Source of the DNA: Streptomyces longispororuber
Lineage (GTDB): Bacteria > Actinomycetota > Actinomycetes > Streptomycetales > Streptomycetaceae
DNA: 33,434 bases
Assembly (NCBI RefSeq): GCF_024448165.1
Contig: NZ_JAMOLN010000113.1
Coordinates: forward strand, 1 to 33,434
Direction: 5' to 3'
A model generated the notes under the pieces. It was not told the origin of the DNA and did no database searches. It worked only from the letters and a program-made list of their open reading frames with translations. Of this stretch, positions 1 through 7,340 are shown in pieces. The position numbers were made by a program, and so were the translations under genes. Positions within the stretch are counted from its first letter, which is position 1. The number at the start of each line of letters is the position of its first letter.

Positions 1-1435
1 CTACGTCGACTGCCAGGCCCCGCCCACCGGCCCCCAGAAGGGCACCCTCAAGGCGCCCTGGCGGAGTCTGTCCGCCGTGAACGGGCAGCGCCTGCACCCC
101 GGCGACGCCGTCCGGCTGAAGCGGGGCACCCGCTGCACCGGCACCCTCGCCCCGAACGGCGCCGGCGCACCCGGCCGGCCGGTCACCGTCGGCGGGTACG
201 GCGACCCGGGCGCCGCCAAGCCCGTCGTCGACGGCAACGGCGCCGTCGACACCGTGCTGCTGCGCAACACCCAGTGGATCGAGGTGGACGGCCTCGACAT
301 CACCAACGCCGCGAACCCGGGCACCAAGCGGCGCGGCGTCCGCGTCGTGCTCGACGACTACGGGACGGGCACCCACTACCGCCTCACGAACCTCACGATC
401 CACGACGTGCTCGGCGACGACACCAAGGACGCCGACGGCTCGGAGGGCATCCTGTTCGCCGCGACCGGAGCGTCCTTGCCCACCCGCTTCGACGACGTGC
501 GCGTCGAGGGCAACACCCTCGACCACATCGACCGCGGCGGGATCCGGGTGGCCTCGACCTGGAAGAACCGTCCCGCGGTGAGCAGTTACGACCCGGCCGG
601 ACCCGCCTGGACGCCGTCCACGAACGTCGTCGTACGGAACAACACGCTCTCCGACCTCGGCGGCGACGGCATCGTCATGACCGTCACCGAGGGCGCGCTC
701 GTCGAGCACAACACGCTGCGCGGCTTCCAGCGCCGCTCCGCCGGATACAACGCGGGCATGTGGCCCTACAACGCGGACGGCACCGTCTTCCAGTACAACG
801 ACACCTCCGGCGGCGAGACGACCCGCGACGGCATGGCGTACGACGTCGACGAGGGCACCTTCGGCACCGTCTTCCAGTACAACTACAGCCACGACAACGC
901 GGGCGGCTTCTTCCTCGTCTGCACCGCCGACGGCACCCTCTCCGACGCCGTCATCCGCTTCAACGTCAGCCAGAACGACCGCTTCCGGGGCATCGAGACC
1001 TGCAAGGGCTCCTTCTCCGACGTGCGGTTCCTGCACAACACCGTCTACGTCGGGGACGGCGTCAGCCAGACCGTCGTGAACGAGAACACGACCGCGCGGC
1101 ACGAGATCGAGTTCGTCGACAACGTGGTGCGCAAGACCGGTGCGGGAACGGCCTCGTTCGTGCTGCGCTCCGGCGGCGTCTCGCTGTCCCACAACGCGCT
1201 GTCCGGCGTCACCGCCGTGCCCGACAACCCCGGTGGCACCGGCGCCGACCCGCTGCTCGCCGCACCCGGCACCGCCACCGGCATCGCCGACGCGGCCGCC
1301 GCCTACGCCCTGCGCCCGGGATCGCCCGCCGCCGGCGCCGCCCTGCCGCACCCGGACGCGGGGGAGCGGGACTTCGCCGGGCATCCGCTCGTCCCCGGCG
1401 GACCGGCCGACATCGGTGCGCTGAACGGCGGCTGA
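1..1435 (+). CDS. Right-handed parallel beta-helix protein, 3' part (secreted, pectate-lyase-like fold)
   Basis: The frame is open from base 2 to the TGA ending at 1435, about 477 residues, so the start and any signal peptide lie left of the window. The protein has the rhythm of a beta-helix: short repeats rich in Asn, Val and Gly with xVxxNxL and FxYNxS patterns (for example VVVRNNTLSDLGGDGI, VFQYNYSHDNAGG), and begins with a Cys-containing segment typical just after the signal region of secreted Streptomyces beta-helix proteins. These folds occur in polysaccharide lyases and glycosidases that act on pectin or similar polymers. I cannot pick a catalytic triad, so substrate is inference; the rhamnogalacturonan genes at 23-28 kb make a pectic substrate reasonable. 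It converges on the next gene with 4 nt between the stops. Confidence 0.8.
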   Translation, partial: YVDCQAPPTGPQKGTLKAPWRSLSAVNGQRLHPGDAVRLKRGTRCTGTLAPNGAGAPGRPVTVGGYGDPGAAKPVVDGNGAVDTVLLRNTQWIEVDGLDITNAANPGTKRRGVRVVLDDYGTGTHYRLTNLTIHDVLGDDTKDADGSEGILFAATGASLPTRFDDVRVEGNTLDHIDRGGIRVASTWKNRPAVSSYDPAGPAWTPSTNVVVRNNTLSDLGGDGIVMTVTEGALVEHNTLRGFQRRSAGYNAGMWPYNADGTVFQYNDTSGGETTRDGMAYDVDEGTFGTVFQYNYSHDNAGGFFLVCTADGTLSDAVIRFNVSQNDRFRGIETCKGSFSDVRFLHNTVYVGDGVSQTVVNENTTARHEIEFVDNVVRKTGAGTASFVLRSGGVSLSHNALSGVTAVPDNPGGTGADPLLAAPGTATGIADAAAAYALRPGSPAAGAALPHPDAGERDFAGHPLVPGGPADIGALNGG

Positions 1436-1439
1436 GCCG

Positions 1440-2054
1440 TCAGGCGCGGGCCCGGTCCGGCTGCCGGATGCTGTCCCAGGGAGCCGCGTTCCAGGGGCTC
1501 TTCCGGTCGGCCGGGTCGAGCAGCGCCCTGAGGTGCGCGTCCGCGACGGGCTGCGGCGCGGGGAGCGAACCGTCCGCCCTGCGCCGTAGGTCCTCGCGCC
1601 AGATCTGCCGGCCCAGCAGATAGTGATCGGCGTACTCCTGCCAGGAGTTGTACGTCCCCGCGACCTGCGGCACCACGTTCTTCAGCAGGTTCCACGCATC
1701 GGCCTCGGTGAGCATCCCGCACGCGAAGCCGCGCCGCGTGATGTCCACGTACAGGGCGATGTCCCAGGCCAGCGGCTCGACCCCGAGCCGGGCCCGGGCC
1801 CCCGCCCGGTACCCGGAACGGGCCAGCCCGCCGAGCCGGCCGAGCAGTTCCTCGCGCGTCCCGATCTCCCACTGCTCCGCCAGCCACCGCCGCGCCTTGT
1901 CGCCGTCGAGGCGGGTGAACGGGTAGAGCGTGGTCCGCGCGGCGTCCCGGTCCCGGCTGACGGGTGCGGCGAGGGAGACCATCCACAGCTGGTGGAGCGT
2001 GAGCGGGGTGGGGTAGGCGCGCGTCGCCCTGCGCCTGCGTATGAAGGGAGCCAT
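1440..2054 (-). CDS. DUF1266 family protein
   Basis: A 204-residue protein of unknown role. It matches the DUF1266 pattern: an Arg-rich N-terminus, a central AWDIALYVDITRRGFACGML segment (residues about 98-117), and a C-terminal part with SWQEYADHYLLGRQIWRED (about 140-158), where Trp, the Gly-Arg pair and the following Trp are the family's conserved positions. No signal peptide or membrane segment is visible, so it is probably cytosolic. There is no clear Shine-Dalgarno; a TACGCT hexamer at 2063-2068 lies 8 nt before the ATG and may be a -10 element giving an mRNA with almost no leader. Family members occur in bacteria of many groups without known function. Its neighbour upstream is the GAF regulator, 58 nt away in the same direction. 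Confidence 0.75.
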   Translation of the reverse strand: MAPFIRRRRATRAYPTPLTLHQLWMVSLAAPVSRDRDAARTTLYPFTRLDGDKARRWLAEQWEIGTREELLGRLGGLARSGYRAGARARLGVEPLAWDIALYVDITRRGFACGMLTEADAWNLLKNVVPQVAGTYNSWQEYADHYLLGRQIWREDLRRRADGSLPAPQPVADAHLRALLDPADRKSPWNAAPWDSIRQPDRARA

Positions 2055-2076
2055 GGGGGCGGAGCGTACCCACCGC

Positions 2077-2112
2077 CCCGTGCGAAGGCCCGTGCGAAGG
2101 CCCGCGCGAAGG
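2077..2112. repeat. Three tandem 12-bp repeats between DUF1266 gene and GAF regulator
   Basis: Two identical copies of CCCGTGCGAAGG (2077-2088, 2089-2100) are followed by CCCGCGCGAAGG (2101-2112, one difference). The array abuts the stop codon of the GAF regulator (2113-2115) and lies just upstream of the DUF1266 gene. The copies total exactly 36 bp, so a copy-number change would not touch a reading frame. Confidence 0.85.
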
Positions 2113-3399
2113 TCAGAGCCCCCGCGCGCGTTCCCCGGCCACCGCCGGTGCCGTGGAGTGCGGCAGCAGGTCCAGCGGGTCGTCGGGCAGCCGCACCTCG
2201 ACCTCGGTGTCCTCCAGGAAGCGGTACGGGCGGTGCGCGAGCAGACCGCCGAGGTAGCGGCGGATCCGGGACATCTCGGCGCGCACCGTCACCGTGCGCC
2301 CGGGGTCGCCGAACAGGTCCTCGGCCAGTCCCGACGCGCTGCGCCCGCCGGGGTACAGGGTCAGCAGGAAGAGCAACTCGGCGTGGCGCGGGCTCAGTTC
2401 GTGGGTCCACTCGGCCGCGGCGCCCGACACCTCGAGGACCGGGCGGCGGGCCCGGCCGAGGTCCAGGACGATCCGGGTCACGGCCAGCGGCTGCGGGGCG
2501 CCGTCCACCAGGACCAGCCAGCCGCCGGGCAGCGCCGTCATCGTGCACGCGCCGAGCGAGGGTATCCACACGCAGCCCTCCGCGACGGACCTGGGCAGCG
2601 CCACCCGATCCGGCAGCGGCATCCCGGTGACCGCCGCGGGCCAGCCGTGCGCGTCCACGGCCAGGGCCCGGCCGCCGATCCGGGCGAGGACCGGCGCGGC
2701 CACCGCCCGCAGCCGCTCCAGGCTGCCCACGTGCTGCTCGCGCAGCCGCGCCTCGGCGAGCTGCGCCACCGACGTCACCCACGACAGCGTCGCCGGATGC
2801 ATCGTCTCCAGCGGCCCGCTCACGTCCACGACCCCGAGCAGCCGCCCGTCGCGCGGATCGGTCACGGGCGCCCCCGTGCACGTCCACGGGTGGTGCGACT
2901 CCACGAAGTGCTCGGCGGAGAACACCTGGACCGGACGGCGCGTCACCAGCGGCGTGCCGATCCCGTTCGTGCCGACGACGTGCTCGGCCCAGTGCGCGCC
3001 CACCTCGAAGCCGAGCCGGTCGCCCCGGCGCAGCACCGCGGGATGCCCCTCGCGCCACAGGATCCGGCCGTCCGCGTCGCTGACCACCATGATGTGCTGC
3101 GCGGCCTCGGCCACCGCCCCGAGCGCCTCGCGCAGCACCGGCAGGACCGGCAGCAGCGGCGACGTACGGCGCCGCTCCTCCACCTCGTCGACGCTCAGCA
3201 GACCCAGGCGGACGTCCCGTTCCGGATCGACGCCGTCGCGCAGCATCCGGCCCCACGACTCGCCGATCACCGGCCGTGGCCTGACCCGGGGCCGGTGCCC
3301 GGAGAGCGTCGCGTCCCGTACCCCCTTGAGGAGGCGGGACGCGAGCGCCACGTCCATCGCGGACAGTCGCGCCAGGTCGATCGTCGAGTCCGTGTTCAT
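2113..3399 (-). CDS. AcoR-like GAF-domain transcriptional regulator with C-terminal winged helix
   Basis: A 428-residue predicted regulator. Residues about 85-225 form a GAF domain of the AcoR kind, with the signature GTNGIGTPL, EHF and WTCTGAPVTDP, followed by LGVVDVSG. The AAA+ sigma-54 domain of classical AcoR is absent; instead the C-terminus (about 330-410) reads as a winged helix, ELSPRHAELLFLLTLYPGGR then TVTVRAEMSRIRRYLG. Streptomyces proteins of this build usually sit beside alcohol or aldehyde dehydrogenase genes and sense small metabolites; no such enzyme is next to it here, so the ligand is unknown. The ATG at 3399 is preferred over upstream in-frame codons because GAGGA lies about 8 nt before it. 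A candidate promoter and TGCAACCC repeats upstream are listed separately. Confidence 0.82.
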   Translation of the reverse strand: MNTDSTIDLARLSAMDVALASRLLKGVRDATLSGHRPRVRPRPVIGESWGRMLRDGVDPERDVRLGLLSVDEVEERRRTSPLLPVLPVLREALGAVAEAAQHIMVVSDADGRILWREGHPAVLRRGDRLGFEVGAHWAEHVVGTNGIGTPLVTRRPVQVFSAEHFVESHHPWTCTGAPVTDPRDGRLLGVVDVSGPLETMHPATLSWVTSVAQLAEARLREQHVGSLERLRAVAAPVLARIGGRALAVDAHGWPAAVTGMPLPDRVALPRSVAEGCVWIPSLGACTMTALPGGWLVLVDGAPQPLAVTRIVLDLGRARRPVLEVSGAAAEWTHELSPRHAELLFLLTLYPGGRSASGLAEDLFGDPGRTVTVRAEMSRIRRYLGGLLAHRPYRFLEDTEVEVRLPDDPLDLLPHSTAPAVAGERARGL

Positions 3400-3427
3400 G
3401 CCTGAATCCTCGGTATGCGGGGAGTTA

Positions 3428-3457
3428 CGCCTATCGTGCACCTCCGAGCCACGGCAA
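3428..3457 (-). promoter_or_regulatory. Candidate promoter of the GAF regulator
   Basis: On the minus strand TTGCCG (3457-3452) and TAGGCG (3433-3428) are separated by 18 bp, fitting a sigma-70/HrdB-type promoter with a leader of about 20-25 nt before the ATG at 3399. Based on visual match only. Confidence 0.5.
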
Positions 3458-3477
3458 GAGTGGGCCTTATGAAGGAA

Positions 3478-3499
3478 GGTTGCAACCCTCTGCAACCCT
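3478..3499. promoter_or_regulatory. Palindrome plus direct repeat upstream of the GAF regulator (candidate operator)
   Basis: GGTTGCAACC (3478-3487) is a perfect 10-bp palindrome, and TGCAACCCT occurs twice, at 3481-3489 and 3491-3499, a 10-bp period equal to one helical turn. It lies about 20 bp upstream of the proposed -35 box, a position suited to an activator or autoregulator. Confidence 0.45.
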
Positions 3500-3533
3500 G
3501 GCGAACAACCGTGCGGCGTTTGAAACTGGGACC

Positions 3534-3553
3534 AACGCCGCCGCTGCGGCGTT
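3534..3553. other. 8-bp perfect hairpin with alternative pairing partner
   Basis: AACGCCGC (3534-3541) and GCGGCGTT (3546-3553) form a perfect stem with a 4-nt loop. A second copy of GCGGCGTT at 3513-3520 can pair with the same AACGCCGC, so two exclusive stems are possible. It lies between the dehydrogenase terminator hairpin and the GAF promoter; role unknown. Confidence 0.5.
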
Positions 3554-3576
3554 CGAGCTCCTGACGGGGCCTGAAT

Positions 3577-3614
3577 GCGGGGATGGTGCCGTGTCGGCGC
3601 AGCACCATCCCCGC
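3577..3614 (-). terminator. Hairpin terminator after the AidB-like gene
   Basis: GCGGGGATGGTGC (3577-3589) and GCACCATCCCCGC (3602-3614) are perfect 13-bp complements with a 12-nt loop. The hairpin starts 15 nt after the stop codon of the minus-strand dehydrogenase gene. No U tract follows, as is common in high-GC actinomycetes. Confidence 0.75.
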
Positions 3615-3629
3615 GACCAGAAGGCCCGC

Positions 3630-5255
3630 TCAGGACACCGGACGGGCCCGCTCCACGATCTCCTCGAGACCCAGCGTGTGCGGCAGCGTGCCGAACGCCG
3701 CACCGCGGTCCCCGCCGAGCCGCGAGGCGCAGAACGCGTCCGCCACCTCCGCCGGCGCACTGCGCACCAGCAGCGAACCCTGCAGCACCAGCGCGATCCG
3801 CTCCGCGACCCGCCGGGCCCGCGCCTCGATGCCGTCCAGATCACCGAGTTCGGTCAGCAGGTCCTTCACGGCCGCGTCGAGCCGGTGATCGGCGCCCCGC
3901 GTCCGGCCCACCTCCATCAGGAACGCGTTGAGCGCCGCGGGCTCCCGCTGCAACGCCCGCAGCACGTCGAGCGCCTGCACGTTCCCCGCGCCCTCCCAGA
4001 TCGAGTTGAGCGGCGACTCGCGCAGCAGCCGCGGCATCCCCGACTCCTCCACGTACCCGTTGCCCCCGAGACACTCCAGGGCCTCGGCCACCACGGGCGT
4101 ACAGCGCTTCGTCACCCAGTACTTGGCGGCCGGGACCGCCAGCCGCAGGAACGCCTCCTCACCGGCGTCGTACGCGGCCGCGAGCCGCAGCGCGAGCGTC
4201 GTCGCGGCCTCCGACTCCAGGGCCAGATCGGCCAGCACGTTCCGCATCAGCGGCTTGTCGGCCAGCCGGCCGCCGAACGCCTCGCGGTACGTGCAGTGGT
4301 GGATCGCCTGTGCCACCGCCTGCCGCATGAGCGCCGCCGAGCCGAGCACGCAGTCGAGCCGGGTCGCCGCGACCATCTCGATGATGGTGCGCACCCCGCG
4401 CCCCTCGTCCCCGACCCGCCGCGCCCACGTCCCCGCGAACTCCACCTCGCCCGACGCGTTCGACCGGTTCCCCAGCTTGTCCTTGAGGCGCTGGATCGCG
4501 AACGGGTTGCGCGCCCCGTCCGCCAGGACCCGCGGCACGAGGAAGCAGGTGAGCCCCTCCGGTGCCTGCGCGAGGACCAGGAAACCGTCCGACATCGGCG
4601 CGCTGCAGAACCACTTGTGGCCGGTCAGCTCGTACGCGCCGGGCTCCGCGAGGGCCACCGCACGCGTCGTGTTCGCGCGTACGTCGCTGCCGCCCTGCTT
4701 CTCCGTCATCCCCATGCCGAACAGCGCCCCGGCCTTGTGGGCGGCGGGACGCAGACCGGCGTCGTAGACCGTCGACGTCAGCAGCGGCTCCCAGACCTCG
4801 GCGAGATCCGGCTGCGCGCGCAGCGCGGGCACCGCCGCATGCGTCATCGACAGCGGACACAGATGGCCCGCCTCCACCTGCGACCACACCAGGAACGCGG
4901 CGGCGCGCCGCAGATGGCCGGCCGGGCGCCCCCACGCGGCCGTGAGCCCCGAGGTGACGCCCTTGCCGAGCAGCCGGTGCCAGGCCGGATGGAACTCGAC
5001 CTCGTCGATCCGGTTGCCGTACCGGTCGTGCGTGCGCAGGGCCGGCGGGTGCTCGTTCGCGAGCCGCCCCCACTCCTGTGCCTGCCCGGAGCCGGCGGTG
5101 CGGCCGAGCAGCGAGAGCTCCGCGTGGACCTCGTCCAGGAGCGCGGGCTCCAGATGCCGCTCGACCCCCTCCGTCAGCGCCCGGTCGGCGGCGAAGACGT
5201 CGTACTCCGCCAGCGGCGGCGGCTGATTGGTCACGGTGTGCGTACGGCCTGACAT
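3630..5255 (-). CDS. AidB-like acyl-CoA dehydrogenase family flavoprotein
   Basis: 541 residues, the same length as E. coli AidB. Family signs are MTEKQGGSDVRANT (183-196), HKWFCSAPMSDGFLVL (213-228), LKDKLGNRSNASGEVEF (257-273), LECLGGNGYVEE (393-404) and NSIWEGAGN (417-425), spread over the usual N-terminal helical, central beta and C-terminal helical domains. It should bind FAD. AidB proteins are linked to protection against alkylation damage, with weak isovaleryl-CoA dehydrogenase activity; the physiological substrate is unsettled. A TTG codon further upstream is rejected as start. The ATG at 5255 has no good Shine-Dalgarno but TAGGTT ends 7 nt before it, suggesting a leaderless mRNA. The gene follows sbnA by 30 nt, so it may also be read from the Dap operon, though its own promoter argues for independence. 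Confidence 0.85.
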   Translation of the reverse strand: MSGRTHTVTNQPPPLAEYDVFAADRALTEGVERHLEPALLDEVHAELSLLGRTAGSGQAQEWGRLANEHPPALRTHDRYGNRIDEVEFHPAWHRLLGKGVTSGLTAAWGRPAGHLRRAAAFLVWSQVEAGHLCPLSMTHAAVPALRAQPDLAEVWEPLLTSTVYDAGLRPAAHKAGALFGMGMTEKQGGSDVRANTTRAVALAEPGAYELTGHKWFCSAPMSDGFLVLAQAPEGLTCFLVPRVLADGARNPFAIQRLKDKLGNRSNASGEVEFAGTWARRVGDEGRGVRTIIEMVAATRLDCVLGSAALMRQAVAQAIHHCTYREAFGGRLADKPLMRNVLADLALESEAATTLALRLAAAYDAGEEAFLRLAVPAAKYWVTKRCTPVVAEALECLGGNGYVEESGMPRLLRESPLNSIWEGAGNVQALDVLRALQREPAALNAFLMEVGRTRGADHRLDAAVKDLLTELGDLDGIEARARRVAERIALVLQGSLLVRSAPAEVADAFCASRLGGDRGAAFGTLPHTLGLEEIVERARPVS

Positions 5256-5262
5256 GTCGTCG

Positions 5263-5268
5263 AACCTA
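5263..5268 (-). promoter_or_regulatory. -10 element of predicted leaderless promoter (AidB-like gene)
   Basis: TAGGTT on the minus strand ends 7 nt before the ATG at 5255, the spacing expected when transcription starts at the A of the start codon. No convincing -35 is seen. Confidence 0.5.
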
Positions 5269-5285
5269 CCCGCGCGCAAGCGCGC

Positions 5286-6260
5286 TCATCGGCCCAGGTG
5301 CACCAACTCCGGCACTGGTTCCGCCCGGACGGCGTCCGGCGGCCAGCCCTCGCGGTACACGGTGTCGAGATAGCGCTCACCCAGGTCGGGCGCGATGGCC
5401 ACCGCGGTGAGCCCCCTCCTCCCGTGCCGCTCCAGCCACTGGCTCGCACCGCTGATCACGGTGCCGGTCGAGCCGCCGAACAGGAAGCCGCGGGCCGCGA
5501 GGCGGCGGCAGACCTGGACGGCGTCCTTCTCCTCGACGCGGACCACGTCGTCCACGTACGACGGATCGAGCAGCGGCGGCGGCACGCTCGTGCCGAGCCC
5601 GGGGATCACCCGGCGGCCCGGTGCCCCGCCGAAGCTCACCGAGCCGACACTGTCCACGGCCACGATGCGCACCCGGCGCCGCCACTGCCAGAACCAGCGC
5701 GCGCACCCCATCAGGGTGCCCGTCGTCCCGGCCCCGACGAACAGCACGTCGAGCCGCGGGAAGTGGTGGGCGATGGCCGGCGCCGTGGTGCGGTAGTGCG
5801 CCCGCCAGTTCCCCTGGTTGCTGTGCTGGTCGAGCCAGACGTAGCGGTCGTCGGACGCGCACAGCGCGCGCACGTACTTCAGCCGTGCGCCCAGCAGTCC
5901 GCTCCGTGGATCCGGTTCCCTGACCACGTGCACCTGGCTGCCGAGCGCCTCCATGAGGCGGATCGTCGGCTGGTTGCAGCGCGCGTCGGTCACGCACAGG
6001 AACCGGTGGCCCCGGTGCGCGGCGATCATGCTCAGCGCTACGCCCAGGTTCCCCGACGACGACTCGATCAGAATGGAGCCCGGTCGCAGCAGCCCCTCGC
6101 GTTCGGCGGCGTCCACCATCTCGGTGGCCGCCTTGAGTTTGATCGATCCGGCGAAGTTGAAGCCTTCGCACTTCAAGTAGACCGGCAGACCGATGGTGGT
6201 CCGCAGATCGACATAGAGCTCCTCCTCGTTGAACCTCGCCGGATCGGATATGACAGGCAT
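5286..6260 (-). CDS. sbnA: SbnA-like PLP enzyme, N-(2-amino-2-carboxyethyl)-L-glutamate synthase
   Basis: 324 residues, the normal size for SbnA and the cysteine synthase fold. The SbnA reaction condenses O-phospho-L-serine with L-glutamate to N-(2-amino-2-carboxyethyl)-glutamate, the first step to L-2,3-diaminopropionate. GSIKLKAA (38-45) carries the probable Schiff-base lysine K41, SSSGNLG (67-73) is the substrate carboxylate loop, and GAGTTGT (176-182) the PLP phosphate-binding loop. GAGGAGGG precedes the ATG with good spacing. It is the last gene of the Dap/synthetase operon, 51 nt after sbnB. The assignment over ordinary cysteine synthase rests on the pairing with sbnB and on the absence of the usual cysteine synthase lysine motif. 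Cytosolic. Confidence 0.88.
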   Translation of the reverse strand: MPVISDPARFNEEELYVDLRTTIGLPVYLKCEGFNFAGSIKLKAATEMVDAAEREGLLRPGSILIESSSGNLGVALSMIAAHRGHRFLCVTDARCNQPTIRLMEALGSQVHVVREPDPRSGLLGARLKYVRALCASDDRYVWLDQHSNQGNWRAHYRTTAPAIAHHFPRLDVLFVGAGTTGTLMGCARWFWQWRRRVRIVAVDSVGSVSFGGAPGRRVIPGLGTSVPPPLLDPSYVDDVVRVEEKDAVQVCRRLAARGFLFGGSTGTVISGASQWLERHGRRGLTAVAIAPDLGERYLDTVYREGWPPDAVRAEPVPELVHLGR

Positions 6261-6311
6261 GATGGCCCCCCTCCTCGTGTCCCCCTCACGTGCCCCACGT
6301 GCCCGCCGGTG

Positions 6312-7340
6312 CTAGCCGTACCGGCTGAGCTCGTGGAAGAACCCGTCGACGACGCGCAGTTCACCCCGTCGCGCCACCTCGTCGTGCACGAACCGGCCGA
6401 CGGCCAGGTCGAGTACCCCGAGACCGAACGGTGAGAACACCACGGTCCGGTCGGCCGGGACGGTGGTCCTCCCGGTCAGTACGTCGTCGAGCGTGCCGTC
6501 GATGAACTCCCGCGTACCGGTGAGCTGTTCGGCCAGGTGCGGCGAGGTGTCCGCCTTGAGACAGTGCTCGACGTCGTCGACGACATTGGCCGACGCGAGC
6601 AGGATCTCGGGCGCGAGGTCGCGCAGTGAGACGTGCAGCACCAGGGGGTGGTGGCCGAACCAGGCCGGGTCGTGCACGTGCGGTTTCGCCGCGACCGTCG
6701 CGAACACGATCAGGTCGCTGGCTTGGACGAGGCGTTCGGCGGACTCGTGCAGCGTGATCCGCCCCTTGACGGCCGACCGTTCGAGGTAGCCGCGGAAGCC
6801 GGTCGCACTGTCGGCCGACAGGTCGTGCACCCCGATCTCGTCGAACTCCCAGCCGGTGGCGGCGAGATGGGTGTGGATGTGGCGGGCGATCAGCCCGGTG
6901 CCGACGAAGCCGACCCGGGTGGGCCGCGGCCGGCCGCGGCTGAGCCGGTCGGCCGCCAGCGCCGCGGACGACGCGGTGCGGGTGGCGCTGATCAGCGAAC
7001 TCTCCAGGCAGGCGTACGGATACCCGGTGTCGGGGTCATTGAGGATCAGCACGGCCGACGCCCGGGGCAGCCCCGACACGGTGTTCTCCGGGAAGCTGGA
7101 GATCCACTTCAGGCCGTCGACGCGCAGCGGCCCGCCGAGCGACGCGGGCAGCGCGATGATCCGGGCGGTGGGCCGGTCGGGGAAACGCAGGAAGTACGAC
7201 GGCGGGTTCACGCTGTCGCCCGCGCCGTGCAGCCGGTAGACGGCCTCGATCAGTTCGGCGGTCTCCCGCTCCCGCCCGGCCAGGGCCTGGTGGACCTGGC
7301 TGCCGGGGATCACGGAGAAGGCGGGTGCGAAGCCGGTCAT
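6312..7340 (-). CDS. sbnB: SbnB-like dehydrogenase releasing L-2,3-diaminopropionate
   Basis: 342 residues of the ornithine cyclodeaminase/mu-crystallin superfamily. SbnB oxidises and hydrolyses the SbnA product with NAD+, giving L-2,3-diaminopropionate and 2-oxoglutarate. The NAD-binding loop is GFVGTGLIARH (144-154); DGLKWISSFPEN (75-86) holds the conserved lysine (K78) and the ENxxxGLPRAS stretch typical of the SbnB branch. The start overlaps the dioxygenase stop as ATGA (7337-7340), so the two are probably translationally coupled. The 2-oxoglutarate released is the co-substrate of the dioxygenase encoded just before it, a neat but unproved metabolic link. SbnB is otherwise known from staphyloferrin B and from Dap-containing antibiotics such as viomycin-type or dapdiamide clusters. 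Confidence 0.9.
   Translation of the reverse strand: MTGFAPAFSVIPGSQVHQALAGRERETAELIEAVYRLHGAGDSVNPPSYFLRFPDRPTARIIALPASLGGPLRVDGLKWISSFPENTVSGLPRASAVLILNDPDTGYPYACLESSLISATRTASSAALAADRLSRGRPRPTRVGFVGTGLIARHIHTHLAATGWEFDEIGVHDLSADSATGFRGYLERSAVKGRITLHESAERLVQASDLIVFATVAAKPHVHDPAWFGHHPLVLHVSLRDLAPEILLASANVVDDVEHCLKADTSPHLAEQLTGTREFIDGTLDDVLTGRTTVPADRTVVFSPFGLGVLDLAVGRFVHDEVARRGELRVVDGFFHELSRYG

Noticed and set aside
3480..5252. Long plus-strand open frame antisense to the AidB-like gene
   Set aside because: It is Arg/Pro-rich low-complexity translation typical of the opposite strand of a GC-rich gene; the minus-strand frame has full family motifs.
5286..7340. SbnA/SbnB as part of a staphyloferrin B-type siderophore cluster
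   Set aside because: No NIS synthetase, citrate synthase or siderophore transporter gene is nearby, and no iron-box sequence is visible upstream of the operon.
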